A stretch of DNA of 64,000 nucleotides, from contig CAVPDZ010000030.1 in assembly GCA_963702755.1 (NCBI GenBank), forward strand, positions 1-64,000, in the 5' to 3' direction. The translations under genes were made by a program, and so were the position numbers. Below, piece after piece: positions 1 to 9,339 of this stretch. Source of the DNA: JAJPKK01 sp963702755. Its GTDB lineage: Bacteria > Pseudomonadota > Alphaproteobacteria > Rhizobiales > Xanthobacteraceae. The notes beneath the pieces are model-generated. The model did not search any database, was not told the origin of the DNA, and worked only from the letters and a program-made list of their open reading frames with translations. How positions within the stretch are numbered: the first letter of the stretch is position 1; every line of letters starts with the position of its first letter.

Positions 1-380
1 CGTGTAATCCGTCCCGGCCACATTTGTTCCAGCCTGCAAACCGAACGAGAACGACTGAACACCGCCGCCGCCGCTAACCGTCTCCGCAGCGCCAATCGCG
101 ACCACCGTAAACACTCCTCCGTTATCCTGGAACAGCAAGGGAGTCAAATCACGGGTTCCCGAGAACACGGAACCAAACCAACTGAATCCGGTGACCATGT
201 CCCCAGGCGTGAAGAAGTCCCCGGTGTAGATATAAACCTGTCCCGCAGCTGTGTCTGTAAAGGACCGTCTGTAGTTGAAGATCCGATTGTGGTTGCCCAA
301 CCCTGGCTCAGGGAAAGAGCGAAAACGAGCAAGAAAAGTAGAACTAACCTAACGACAACGCGCAGGTGTGTTTTAGCCAT
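1..380 (-). CDS. secreted protein, 5' part, frameshifted, runs off the left edge
   Basis: No family recognised. The start at 380 has a GGAGGAAAG ribosome binding site 10 nt upstream and opens a clear signal peptide (MAKTHLRVVVRLVLLFLLV..., cleavage near LSQGWA). That frame stops at 144, but a second minus-strand frame continues without a stop from about 320 to position 1. It reads as a Gly/Phe-rich mature domain (VYIYTGDFFTPGDMV, FSWFGSVFSGTRD, GGGGVQSFSFG) resembling the beta-rich secreted proteins of Acidobacteria that often end in a PEP-CTERM tail. A one-base indel near 300-320 explains this better than two genes. The C-terminus lies outside the window, so a sorting signal cannot be checked. 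It belongs to the acidobacterial segment. Confidence 0.5.
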
Positions 381-648
381 GGTGTGATAGCTTTCCTCCG
401 GTACTACAGCAGCTTCCTCCGTACTGGATGAAAGTATATAACAGGCCCTAACCTGTTGCAAGGCTCAAATATAAGATTTTTCAGTAATTTACCCTACGGG
501 GGCTATTACCCATACTTGGTTTTCTGTACAGGAAGAATCTTAAAGCATTGTTTTTAAATCAGTCAATACGGCAATATCCCTTCCAGATAGCACCAGAAAA
601 TTTATCGACTCCCAAACGATAGTACCAGTACGAAAGTAGTGTCGACCC

Positions 649-2053
649 TTAGTGGAGACCTACTTGGTCCGGGACGGACTCAAGCAATTTTTGCGAATCG
701 AACCCAACACCATCCCGGAAGACCATCCGCACCTTCTCGACATCGGCAATCTGCTTCACGGGATTTCCATCGAGGACGACCAAGTCGGCTTGCTTGCCTT
801 GTGCGATGGATCCGATTTTGTCCTCCAAGCCCAGGAATTTCGCCCCATTCAGAGTCGCGATCTGGATTGCCTCGGCGGCCGTAAATCCACCCTCTACCAG
901 GAGCTCGATGTTGCGCTGATCTCCAAAACCGGCGAGGGCACTACCGTTGCCTGTGGATCGCATCCCGCCATCAGCAAACCGCCCGCCTTGACGAACGCAC
1001 GCTCAAATTCCACTTCTTTGATACGCAGCGCGCTCATCGTCCGAGCCTGTTCGGCAAGGCGGTCGCGGCCGCTCAGATAAAGCAGCGCCGCGGTGGGCGA
1101 GAGCGCGTCCAGAAATCGCTGCTGAAAGGGCGGCGCCCCTTCGAAAACCGCGAGCGTTGAAGTGACCGCGACTTTGTGTTCCACCGAGCTCGTGAATGGT
1201 CCGCTGCACCGCTTCCCCATTTACGTCAAGCTGAGCCAACTCCTGCGCGGAGCCTGGCGGACAGACATCCGGCTTCTTGCCCGGGTCGAATTCCGTGTCC
1301 ACCACCAGGCCGTGCTCGAGATTGTCGATGCCGATGGCGGCGGCCTCGCGGAAACCCACCGAGCAGAGATGCCCGGTGACGTGGACGCCCAGCTTGTGCG
1401 CGGCCTCCACGGCGGCCGAAAGCTCCGCCCGCGTGATGTGCATGTAAGCCTTAAACGAGGTCGCTCCCTCATAGGCCCAATACTCGACGGTCTTGCGCGC
1501 GTCTTCCGGCGACTGCAAGGGGTGCATCTGCACGAACGGCGTGCCGGCGCCCTCCAGGTACGGCCCGGTGATGTACATCCTGGGCCCCGGCATGCGGCCG
1601 GAATCGATCATATCCTTGACCCTCAGGTCGGTGACCGGTTCCATGCTGCCGCCGGTGCGCGCGGTAGTGACGCCGCTGGCCAGGTAGAGGCGCGGAAAGC
1701 TGAAGGCCTGCTCGCTGTAAATGGCGACTCCGTCGCCCGAGGGATAGAAGAGATGCTCGTGCATGCCCACCAGTCCGGGGATGACGGTGTGGTTGGCGAG
1801 GTCCATGCGCTGGGCGCCGGCAGGTACGGACGTGGCGGAGGCCGCTGCCCACCGCCGCGATTTTGCCGTGATCGATGACGATGGTCTGATCCTCGGCGGG
1901 CGGAGCGCCAGTGCCGTCGATGACCCTGACGTGGAGCAGCGCGATTACCGGCGCGTCGACGGCGAGGAACGGCTTGATTCCCGGTGTGAAATGCGATTGC
2001 GCGAATAGTCCAAATGCGCCGGAGGTAACAATTAGCCCTAAGCGGATTCTCAT
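649..2053 (-). CDS. imidazolonepropionase-like amidohydrolase, exported, three frameshifts
   Basis: A metal-dependent hydrolase of the amidohydrolase superfamily (TIM barrel). The N-terminus has a signal peptide (MRIRLGLIVTSGAFGLFAQS), so the product is probably periplasmic. Next come the N-terminal beta-sandwich (VRVIDGTGAPPAEDQTIVIDHGKIA), the metal motif GLVGMHEHLF (HxH), the helix with VTGHLCS and DNLEHGL, and a C-terminal composite end (GSIAQGKQADLVVLDGNP). These pieces lie in four successive reading frames. Breaks fall near 1840, at 1191-1192 (an extra G in HELVEHKVAV) and near 957 (a missing base in GCDPTGNGSAL). No conserved block is missing, so indel errors are likelier than decay. 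The substrate is unknown; relatives act on cyclic amides or dipeptides. It is divergent from the VWFA gene, with 30 nt between starts. Confidence 0.75.
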
Positions 2054-2083
2054 ACCGGTGAAGTATAACGGATTCAAGCTGCA

Positions 2084-2994
2084 ATGAAATTCCTGTTCTA
2101 CCGGGCGGTCTTGTTACTGGCGGCGCTCTCTCAATCCGGCGCGCAGGAACACGAGACGCCGATCAAAGTGGACGTCGAGGTGGTAAATGTTTTCTGCACG
2201 GTCCACGATCACAAAGGCGCTCTGGTCCGGGATCTGAAGCAAGATGACTTCAAACTCCTGGAGGACAACCGCCCGCAGGAAATCCGTTATTTCGCGCAGG
2301 AGACGAACCTGCCTCTCACCGTGGCTCTGCTGGTAGATGTGAGCGGCAGCGTGCATTGGTTCGTTGAGCAGGAAAAGGGGGCGGTGGCGACTTTCCTGCA
2401 TCAGGTCCTTCGTCCGGATGACAGGGCGCTGCTGGTGGGCTTCTCGAGTACGATTGTGCTGTGGCAGGACTTGACCCCGTCCACCACGTTGCTCGGCGAG
2501 GCCCTGCAGCGGTTGCGCTCGATTCCATTCAAAGGGCTTCCTCCGCTTGGATTCCCCATGCCCAGCACGCTTCTCTACGACGCTGTTGAAAAAACCGCCC
2601 TGGGCAAATTGAGGCCGTTGTCCGGCCGCAAAGTTTTGATTGTGATCTCCGACGGTCTGGACAACGGCAGCACCGAGCATCTGGATTCGGTAATCCAGGC
2701 AGTGGAAGCCACCAACACTACCGTCTACGGTATCTGTTTTGAAAGTGGATTCTGGGCTGTTCCTTTCTCAAAGAAATGTCGGACCCGACCGGAGGGCGAA
2801 CTTTCCAAGCGAAGAAAATGCGGGTCGACAAGATCTTTCAAATCATTGAAGATGAAATGCGCAGCCAATACGCCCTCGGTTACGTATCCACCAATCGCGC
2901 CCACGATGGAACATTCCGCAAACTGCAAGTAAGGGTGCTTCCCAAAGGGTTGAGAGCGGCCGCACGAAAAGGCTATTACGCAGAAAAGCCCTAG
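2084..2994 (+). CDS. VWFA-related acidobacterial domain protein, one frameshift
   Basis: A secreted von Willebrand factor A domain protein of the type described from Acidobacteria (TIGR03436-like), presumed to act in adhesion or protein assembly outside the cytoplasm. A short signal peptide (MKFLFYRAVLLLAALSQSGAQ) is followed by the family opening VDVEVVNVFCTVHDHKGALVRDL with LLEDNRPQEI. The VWA core follows, with a MIDAS-type DVSGSV motif and later VLIVISDGLDNGS. The frame changes between about 2740 and 2765. The C-terminal stretch FLKEMSDPTGGRTF...QYALGYVSTNRAHDGTFRKLQVRV then reads to the stop at 2994, giving about 300 residues, the usual family length. The stop codon lies inside the first copy of a 14-bp tandem repeat. 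Confidence 0.8.
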
Positions 2995-3032
2995 TCCCCA
3001 GCCCCTAGTCCTCAGCCCCTAGTCCCCAGCCC
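2991..3032. repeat. three tandem copies of a 14-bp unit
   Basis: Three head-to-tail copies of ctagtccccagccc (2991-3004, 3005-3018, 3019-3032; the middle copy has one change), followed by C-rich sequence to 3050. The array lies between the VWFA stop and the sensor kinase start. The TAG stop codon (2992-2994) is part of the first copy. Short microsatellite-like arrays of this kind are common between acidobacterial genes. No coding potential seen. Confidence 0.85.
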
Positions 3033-3066
3033 CGATCCCCCCGTCCCCTATAATTCGAACAGGACT

Positions 3067-3486
3067 ATGCGTAAGCGTCTCATGATCGGATCGGGCGTGG
3101 TTTTGCTCGCCATCCTGGTGACGCTGGTAGTGTGGCAAGGCTCTTTTACCTTTGGCCCCTTCGCGCCTTCAAGCATGCAGCAGACCATCTTGTTCTGGGC
3201 GGTCTCCACATTTATTTTCGTCCTGACCATCACACTGGGCTTCATTTTGTTCCGCACCGGACTGAAGTTGTACATGGAACGGCAGAGCAATCGGCCGGGT
3301 TCGCACATCAAGTCCAAGCTCATCGGCGGCGCCCTGGCGCTCAGCGTCCTGCCCATCTTCTTCCTGGTTCTGTGGAGCGTTTCGGTTCTGAACCGGAATC
3401 TGGAAAGCTGGTTCAGCCGGCCGGCGCGCAACATGAATATCGATCTCAACCAAGTGGCCGACGCCATGGATCAGGAGGTCCGATAG
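3067..3486 (+). CDS. NtrY-like sensor histidine kinase, N-terminal fragment cut at the junction
   Basis: Only the membrane-proximal N-terminus is present. It has three hydrophobic segments (residues ~5-24, ~37-60 and ~84-104), with GFILFRTGLKLYMERQSN after the second. Next come the NtrY-type SHIKSKLIGGALALSVLPIFFLVLWSV segment and RNLESWFSRPARNMNIDLNQVA, the start of the extracytoplasmic sensor. NtrY-type kinases continue for another 500 or more residues with HAMP, PAS, HisKA and HATPase domains; none is here. The frame ends at an accidental stop just after the sequence turns into alphaproteobacterial serS. The start at 3067 lies downstream of the tandem repeat. Family assignment is from the membrane topology and motif style, so moderate. 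Confidence 0.65.
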   Translation: MRKRLMIGSGVVLLAILVTLVVWQGSFTFGPFAPSSMQQTILFWAVSTFIFVLTITLGFILFRTGLKLYMERQSNRPGSHIKSKLIGGALALSVLPIFFLVLWSVSVLNRNLESWFSRPARNMNIDLNQVADAMDQEVR

Positions 3487-3492
3487 GAAAGG
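3480..3492. other. chimeric junction: acidobacterial segment joined to alphaproteobacterial segment
   Basis: Left of this point the reading is an acidobacterial sensor kinase N-terminus (…LNQVADAMDQE). Right of it, in another frame, is SerS from about residue 105 (KALEIIPNLPLEEVP). Both genes are truncated at the same few bases and there is no repeat, transposase or attachment site. The exact base cannot be fixed because a few positions fit either side. Confidence 0.8.
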
Positions 3493-4602
3493 CTTTGGAA
3501 ATCATCCCCAACCTGCCGCTCGAAGAAGTGCCCGACGGGGCTGACGAGCACGGCAATGTCGAGCACCATAAGTTCGGGGCCAAGCGCAACTACGCCTTCG
3601 CGCCGAAGCAGCATTTCGAGCTCGGCGAGGCGCTGCGCCAGATGGACTTCGAGACAGCGGCCAAATTGTCGGGTGCGCGTTTCGTCGTGCTGAAGAAGGG
3701 CCTCGCGCGCATGGAGCGTGCGCTCGGTCAGTTCATGCTCGACCTGCACACCAACGAGCACGGCTATGTCGAAGTCGCGCCGCCGCTGCTCGTGCAGGAT
3801 CAAGTCATGTACGGCACCGCGCAGTTGCCGAAGTTCGCCTTCGATCAGTTCATGACCGCGCGCAATCTTGTCCAATACCTCGAGACCATCGATCGGCAGG
3901 CTAACGCGATACGGCTTCAGGAGGAGGGCGTCAGGCCCGAATTGACGTTGGCGGACAGCACTGCGACTGCAGGCGACCAGGAGTTGTCCCGGAGCCTCTG
4001 GCTCATCCCGACCGCCGAAGTTCCACTCACGAACCTCGTGCGGGAGTTCGATCGTCGACGAGGCCGAACTCCCGATGCGGCTCACCGCGCTCACACCCTG
4101 TTTCCGCGCCGAGGCAGGCGCTGCCGGCAAGGACACGCGCGGCATGATCCGGCAGCATCAGTTCACCAAGGTCGAATTGGTGTCGATCACGACGCCTGCG
4201 CAGAGCAAGACCGAGCATGAGCGGATGCTGTCCTGCGCCGAGGAGGTGCTGCGCCGCCTCGACCTCCATTATCGGGTGATGACGCTTTGCACCGGCGACA
4301 TGGGTTTTCCGTCGCAGAAGACCTACGACATCGAAGTCTGGCTGCCGGGCCAGAACACGTACCGGGAGATTTCTTCCTGCTCGATTTGCGGCGACTTCCA
4401 GGCCCGTCGCATGTCGGCGCGCTACCGCAGCCGCGAAGGCCGTCAGGTTCAACACGTCCACACTCTCAACGGCTCCGGCGTTGCGGTCGGCCGCGCCCTC
4501 GTTGCGGTGATGGAGACCTATCAGCAGGCTGACGGCACGATAGCGGTGCCCGAAGCGTTGCAGCCTTACATGGGCGGCGCCAAAGTCATTGGCGCGACGT
4601 GA
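3487..4602 (+). CDS. serS: seryl-tRNA synthetase, 5'-truncated and frameshifted
   Basis: SerRS charges tRNA-Ser with serine. The class II catalytic core is present: HFELGEALRQMDFETAAKLSGARFVVLK, the motif 2 region (TALTPCFRAEAGAAGKDTRGMIRQHQFTKVELV) and motif 3 (REISSCSICGDFQARRM ... HTLNGSGVAVGRALVAVMETYQ). The N-terminal tRNA-binding coiled coil (about 100 residues) is absent because the sequence begins at the junction. An extra T at 4047-4048 (VRE|SIVDEAELPMRLTAL) shifts the frame; without it the gene reads through to 4602. In related genomes serS precedes surE-pcm-nlpD, as here, which supports the identification and shows that the missing 5' end belonged to a different contig. Confidence 0.9.
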
Positions 4603-4673
4603 TAGGAAGATACACGGCCGTCATCTCGGCGGCCTGATTCGAATCGAGCGACGTGGGCGGCGACTGCATCTCC

Positions 4674-5438
4674 ATGCGAATTCTTCTGACCAACGATGAT
4701 GGCGTCCATGCGCACGGCCTTGATGTGCTCGAGGAGATCGCGCGCACCTTATCCGACGATATCTGGGTCGTGGCGCCTGAAACCGACCAGTCCGGCGTCT
4801 CGCACTCGCTGTCACTCAATGATCCATTGCGGCTGCGCGAGATCGGACCACGCCGCTTCGCCGTCAAGGGGACGCCTACCGACTGCGTCATCATGGGCGC
4901 CCGCCACATTATTTCGGAAGGCAAGCCGGACCTCGTGCTGTCGGGCGTCAACCGCGGCCGCAATGCCGCGGAGGACGTGACCTATTCAGGCACGGTGGCC
5001 GGCGCCATCGAAGGAACCGTGCTCGGTATCCCGTCGTTTGCGCTGTCGCAGTCCTATGCGACCGCGAGCAAAAATGCGCCCCACTGGGATACGGCGCGAA
5101 AGTTCGGCCCGGATCTGATCCGCCGCGTGCTCGCCGAAGGCCTGCCGCGCGATGTGTTCGTCAACATCAACTTCCCCGACTGTCCGCCGTCGGCGGTGAA
5201 GGGAGTTGCGGTCGCAACCCAGGGCAAGCGGCCGCAGGAACTGCTGCGGATCGAGCCGCGCCACGACGGCCGCGGCAACCCTTATTACTGGATCGCATTC
5301 GAGCGCGCGCCGCTGCCGACGCGCCGCGACGGCACCGATCTTTCGGCGTTGGCCGACAACCATATTTCGGTGACGCCGCTGCGGCTCGACATGACCGACG
5401 AACCATTCATGACCAGGCTTGCCGAAATTCTGGAGTGA
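4674..5438 (+). CDS. surE: 5'/3'-nucleotidase SurE
   Basis: SurE is a metal-dependent nucleoside monophosphatase of the cytoplasm linked to stationary-phase survival. It has 254 residues, the usual length. The N-terminal MRILLTNDDGVHAHGL carries the metal-binding DD pair. WVVAPETDQSGVSHSLSL and SGVNRGRNAAEDVTYSGTVAGAIEG are the family signatures. An in-frame ATG at 4653 would add seven residues; the start at 4674 matches the conserved N-terminus. It lies between serS and pcm (pcm region begins 3 nt downstream), the classic surE-pcm-nlpD order. Confidence 0.95.
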   Translation: MRILLTNDDGVHAHGLDVLEEIARTLSDDIWVVAPETDQSGVSHSLSLNDPLRLREIGPRRFAVKGTPTDCVIMGARHIISEGKPDLVLSGVNRGRNAAEDVTYSGTVAGAIEGTVLGIPSFALSQSYATASKNAPHWDTARKFGPDLIRRVLAEGLPRDVFVNINFPDCPPSAVKGVAVATQGKRPQELLRIEPRHDGRGNPYYWIAFERAPLPTRRDGTDLSALADNHISVTPLRLDMTDEPFMTRLAEILE

Positions 5439-5558
5439 CCTTTGGTTGGGCCAAACGGCTCCCGGCGGACGCGGCGAAACCCACTGTCGACCTTAGGTGT
5501 TGCCTGCCGGCGATGGATCTCTGACCTGTCGGCCGCGCTGGCACCAAGGAACCCCTCG

Positions 5559-6233
5559 TTGTCCGCTTCGACGCCTACCGGCCCAAATTCCGCGATCCAG
5601 GATATCGAGCGCATGCAGTTCGTCCTCGATCTGCGCCGGCGCGGGATCATGGATGCCGCGGTGTTGCGAGCCATGGAAGAGGTGCCGCGGGAAAAGTTTT
5701 TGATGCCAGACCATTCCAGGGCGGCCTACGCCGATCGCGCCATGCCGATCCTTTGCGGCCAGACGATCAGTCAGCCCTACGTCGTTGCCTATATGAGCGA
5801 GCAACTCAAGGTCGAGCCGCATCATCACGTGCTCGAAGTCGGCACCGGCTCCGGTTACCAGGCCGCCGTGCTGTCGCGTCTTGCCGCGAAGGTCACGACC
5901 ATCGAACGTTACCGTACGCTGGCAGACGCTGCGCGGACTCGGCTCGCGGAGCTTGGCTTTCACAACGTTGAGGTTATCGTGGGCGATGGCATTGTCGGCG
6001 TTCCCGAGCGAGCGCCATTCGACCGCATCATGGTGACAGCGGCCACGGAGGAAATTCCGCAAGCCTTGACCCAGCAATTGTCGGAAGGCGGCGTCATGGT
6101 GCTGCCGCTCGGGCCCCAGCGCCTTCATCAAAGCCTGGTACGGTTAACGCGCTCCGCGAATGGTCTCGCACGCGAGGACTTGATCGATGTGCGCTTCGTT
6201 CCGCTGCTGCCCGGCCAAGCGCGCGAATTGTAG
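5559..6233 (+). CDS. pcm: protein-L-isoaspartate O-methyltransferase
   Basis: Repairs isoaspartyl residues in aged proteins by S-adenosylmethionine-dependent methylation. The core begins at RMQFVLDLRRRGIMDAAVLRAMEEVPREKF. The SAM-binding motif I is VLEVGTGSGYQAAVLSRLA, followed by VIVGDGIVGVPERAPFDRIMVTAA, and the protein ends in LPGQAREL. The frame is open back to 5442, but the first 39 residues (to NPSLSAS) look unlike the family. TTG at 5559 or ATG at 5613 is the more probable start. It follows surE closely. Confidence 0.9.
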   Translation: MSASTPTGPNSAIQDIERMQFVLDLRRRGIMDAAVLRAMEEVPREKFLMPDHSRAAYADRAMPILCGQTISQPYVVAYMSEQLKVEPHHHVLEVGTGSGYQAAVLSRLAAKVTTIERYRTLADAARTRLAELGFHNVEVIVGDGIVGVPERAPFDRIMVTAATEEIPQALTQQLSEGGVMVLPLGPQRLHQSLVRLTRSANGLAREDLIDVRFVPLLPGQAREL

Positions 6234-6353
6234 GTGCAAGAATTTCCAGGGTAACAAAGCCTTAATCGATCTCTGAAAAGCTTAAATAGATATTTACTCG
6301 GCGGGTGGTTTATTCGCCGCGAATGTTGTGTTGCGTTGCGTGGGTAGGGGGTC

Positions 6354-7712
6354 ATGCGTCAATTGCTCGCCAGGCGGCATCAAGTCCGCGTTTTGCGCGG
6401 CGGAGTGCTCTCCGCGTTCGCGATTCTGGCGGCGGGTTGCAGTTCGGAAACGACCCGCTTTGCTGACACGACCGGGAGCACGTATGCCGCGCAGCCATCC
6501 TATGGCGCCGCCGCCGCTCCGCCGGGCGTCACGCAGCAGCCATTGCCGCCGACGAGTTACGCTCCATCGCAATATGGGCAGCCGCAGTATGGCCAGCCTC
6601 AGTTTAACCAATCGCCATATGGTCAGCCGCAGCGCGCGCAGGCGCTGCCGCCGCCGGCACCTGCGCCGGAAGTGACCGGAGGGGTTCGCTCCGGCGGCCA
6701 TTGGGAGCGGGCGGGTGGCACGACAATCGTCCTTGCCCAAGGCGAGACGATCGCTGCGGTCGCCCGGACGCGCGGCATCCCGATCCAAGCCATTATGGAA
6801 GCGAACGGCATCACCGACCCAAGGACGGTGGCGGCGGGTCAGCGCATCGTCATCCCGCATTATGTTCCGGGCGGCAGCGGTGCGAAGGTCGCGCACGCAA
6901 CAGCGCCGCGCGCGCCGGAGCCCAAGGTCGCCGCAGCGCCTAATGCTTCGGCCCCCGTCGGGGCAGGGCAGACCTTGCTGCCGGCGCCGCCGGTCCACAC
7001 TGTTGCTTCCGGCGATACGCTCTCCAAGATCGCCCGCGAATATCACGTGAAGGTCAAAGATCTCGCCGTCGCGAACGGCATGGAGCCGCAGACGCCGCTG
7101 AAAATCGGCGCGAAGATCACCGTTCCGGTCAGGGTTGTGGCCGCGCCCGCCAAAGGCAAGGTTGCCGCCGCTGCGCCAAAGCCGCAGTCCGTCGCTCCCC
7201 CTGCGGCACCGGCCAAGCCTGGCGCACCAACAAAGCTCGCATCCGTGAACAACGCCCAGGTCGTGATGCCCTCGGAAACATCCGATGAGACCGGTGCGAC
7301 CGCAGCAGGTGCGCCGGCGTTCCGTTGGCCAACCCGTGGGCGAGTCGTTGCGGGCTTCGGCGCCAAGGTGAATGGCATCAGCAACGACGGCATCGATCTC
7401 GCGGTGCCCGAAGGCACGCCGGTCCGCGCCGCCGATGACGGTGTCGTCGCCTACGCGGGCAGCGAACTCAAAGGCTACGGCAACCTCGTGCTGGTGCGCC
7501 ACGCCAACGGCTTCGTCACCGCCTATGCCAACGCCAGCGAATTGATGGTCAAGCGCAACGATCAGATTCACAAAGGCCAGGTGATTGCAAAATCCGGCCA
7601 GACCGGAAATGCGGCGAACCCGCAACTTCATTTCGAGGTGCGCAAGAACTCGACCCCGGTTGATCCGATCCAGTACCTGCCATCCGACAAGACCGCATCG
7701 GCACCCTTATAA
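6354..7712 (+). CDS. nlpD: NlpD-like lipoprotein: two LysM domains and a degenerate LytM (M23) domain
   Basis: An envelope lipoprotein, probably an activator of cell-wall amidases during division. It has a lipobox (ILAAGC, Cys29), a Pro/Gln/Tyr-rich linker with repeated YGQPQ, LysM 1 (~123-169) and LysM 2 (~214-259), an Ala/Pro linker and a LytM fold (~330-440). The zinc ligands of true M23 peptidases are lost: NDGIDLA has Asn in place of the first His, AYANAS has Asn for His, and QLHFEVR keeps only one His of HxH. This is the state seen in E. coli NlpD, so an enzymatically inactive regulator is expected. Its position after pcm is conserved. Confidence 0.9.
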   Translation: MRQLLARRHQVRVLRGGVLSAFAILAAGCSSETTRFADTTGSTYAAQPSYGAAAAPPGVTQQPLPPTSYAPSQYGQPQYGQPQFNQSPYGQPQRAQALPPPAPAPEVTGGVRSGGHWERAGGTTIVLAQGETIAAVARTRGIPIQAIMEANGITDPRTVAAGQRIVIPHYVPGGSGAKVAHATAPRAPEPKVAAAPNASAPVGAGQTLLPAPPVHTVASGDTLSKIAREYHVKVKDLAVANGMEPQTPLKIGAKITVPVRVVAAPAKGKVAAAAPKPQSVAPPAAPAKPGAPTKLASVNNAQVVMPSETSDETGATAAGAPAFRWPTRGRVVAGFGAKVNGISNDGIDLAVPEGTPVRAADDGVVAYAGSELKGYGNLVLVRHANGFVTAYANASELMVKRNDQIHKGQVIAKSGQTGNAANPQLHFEVRKNSTPVDPIQYLPSDKTASAPL

Positions 7713-7736
7713 AAGCTGTGGGGTGGGGTGAGGGGA

Positions 7737-7772
7737 CGCGTGCCCACGACGGAAAGTCCGCGTGGGCACGCG
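7737..7772. terminator. hairpin between convergent genes (bidirectional terminator candidate)
   Basis: A perfect 12-bp inverted repeat (cgcgtgcccacg / cgtgggcacgcg) with a 12-nt loop, between the stop of nlpD (7712) and the stop of the convergent DUF815 gene (7785). No T-run follows on either strand, so termination would be weak or Rho-assisted. The core gtgcccac/gtgggcac recurs in the 35381-35493 repeat. Confidence 0.5.
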
Positions 7773-7784
7773 GCGCTTGTGGAG

Positions 7785-8687
7785 CTACCGCTTCTCTTCG
7801 GTCAGCGGAACTCCAACGCGTCCGGCAAGATCCTGAACATACTGCCAGGCAACACGGCCTGAACGCGAGCCGCGGGTGGTCGCCCATTCGAGTGCCTCGC
7901 GCCTCAACGCTTCCGGCTCGATCGGCAACCGGTGGTGAGCGACGTATCCTTCGACCATGGCAAGGAATTCGTCCTGGCTGCAGCGGTGAAACCCGAGCCA
8001 GAGGCCGAAGCGATCCGACAACGACACTTTTTCCTCGACCGCCTCGCCGGGATTGATGGCGCTTGACCGCTCGTTGTCGATCATCTCGCGGGCCATGAGG
8101 TGGCGGCGGTTGGACGTGGCGTAAAGGATCACGTTGTCAGGCCGGCCTTCGATGCCGCCTTCGAGCACGGCCTTAAGGGACTTGTAGGACGTATCCTCCG
8201 CATCGAACGACAGGTCGTCGCAGAAGACGAGGAACCGATAGGGTGCAGCGCGCAGCAGCGCCATCAGGTCCGGCAGGCTTTCGATGTCCTCGCGATGAAT
8301 TTCGACGAGCTTCAGCAGTCCGGCATCACGGCCGAGTCCGGCATTGACGGCAGCGTGCGCAGCCTTGACGAGCGACGATTTGCCCATGCCGCGCGCGCCC
8401 CATAACAGGGCGTTGTTGGCCGGCAGCCCGCGGGCGAACCGTTCGGTATTCTCCACCAGGATGTCGCGCATCCGGTCGATGCCCTTCAGCAGTGACATCG
8501 CGACGCGGTTTACACGCGGGACTGGCGCGAGCCGGCGGGCGTCCGGATGCCAAATGAACGCGTCGGCGCTGCTGAAATCCGGCGCGACCGGCGGTGCCGG
8601 CGCGAGCCGTTCCAGCGCACGGGCGATGCGGTCAAGAACGTTGTCCCGGGCCGAAGGCTTGGATTGTGGGTACTCGGGTGGTGACAT
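7785..8687 (-). CDS. DUF815 family P-loop ATPase
   Basis: A AAA-like ATPase of about 300 residues with unknown client. The Walker A motif is LLWGARGMGKSSLVKA. Walker B is FLVFCDDLSFDAEDTSYKSLKAVLEGG, followed by the sensor region NVILYATSNRRHLM and SLSDRFGLWLGF. The C-terminus (EWATTRGSRSGRVAWQYVQDLAG) is typical of the family. The frame is open to 8780, but the start at 8687 (MSPPEYPQSKPSARDN) fits the family. It is convergent with nlpD and divergent from yajC, its usual position in Hyphomicrobiales. Confidence 0.88.
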   Translation of the reverse strand: MSPPEYPQSKPSARDNVLDRIARALERLAPAPPVAPDFSSADAFIWHPDARRLAPVPRVNRVAMSLLKGIDRMRDILVENTERFARGLPANNALLWGARGMGKSSLVKAAHAAVNAGLGRDAGLLKLVEIHREDIESLPDLMALLRAAPYRFLVFCDDLSFDAEDTSYKSLKAVLEGGIEGRPDNVILYATSNRRHLMAREMIDNERSSAINPGEAVEEKVSLSDRFGLWLGFHRCSQDEFLAMVEGYVAHHRLPIEPEALRREALEWATTRGSRSGRVAWQYVQDLAGRVGVPLTEEKR

Positions 8688-8968
8688 GAAGCTGCTTGCG
8701 AGCCCCGTGATTGGGGCGGCCTCCAATAGCGGGGGGCGGCTTGGGCCGCAAGTCGAGGGCGGCCCGGCGCGACAAGCCAACGGGCCTTGGCGCCCCCCGC
8801 TGGGCGGCGAGGGCGGGTGTCCGGAACGCGTTGCAATCGGGCGGCCGGCCAGTATAGTCCGCGCAACTTTGGCTCAGGCGACGTCCAGCCGCGCCGCTCC
8901 AGGCGGCATATCCTGCGAAAATTCAACGCCGCGTAGACATCGCCGCGGAGACTTGGAGATTTGTCGAG

Positions 8969-9313
8969 ATGATCACACCCGCCTTCGCACAGGGCGCTGC
9001 GGGAATCGGTGGTACCGATTTCATGTACCAGGTGCTGCCGTTCGTGCTTATATTCGTGATCATGTATTTCCTGATCCTGCGGCCGCAGCAGAGACGGGCA
9101 AAGCAGCATCAGGAGTTGGTGAAAAATTTGCGCCGCGGCGACACGGTCATCACCTCCGGCGGGCTTGTCGGCAAGGTCACCAAGTTGGTTGATGACGAAC
9201 AAGTCGAGATCGAAGTTGCCGACGGCGTGCGGGTGCGCCAAGTCAGGTCCATGGTGACCGACGTGCGTGCCAAGGGCGAGCCGGTGAAAGAAGACAAAGG
9301 CGCTGTCGGTTGA
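8969..9313 (+). CDS. yajC: preprotein translocase accessory subunit YajC
   Basis: Small inner-membrane partner of SecDF. One transmembrane helix (FVLIFVIMYFLIL) is followed by the family motif RPQQRRAKQHQELVKNLRRGDTVITSGGLVGKV. It has 114 residues. It sits 26 nt before secD in the standard yajC-secD-secF order, so probably one transcript. Confidence 0.96.
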   Translation: MITPAFAQGAAGIGGTDFMYQVLPFVLIFVIMYFLILRPQQRRAKQHQELVKNLRRGDTVITSGGLVGKVTKLVDDEQVEIEVADGVRVRQVRSMVTDVRAKGEPVKEDKGAVG

Positions 9314-9339
9314 TGCCAGCGCTATTCGGGTGAACGCCG

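Noticed and set aside
3132..4220. A continuous 362-codon frame spanning the junction
   Set aside because: Its first third is the wrong frame of the sensor kinase fragment and the rest is SerS; an artefact of the chimeric join, not a fusion gene.
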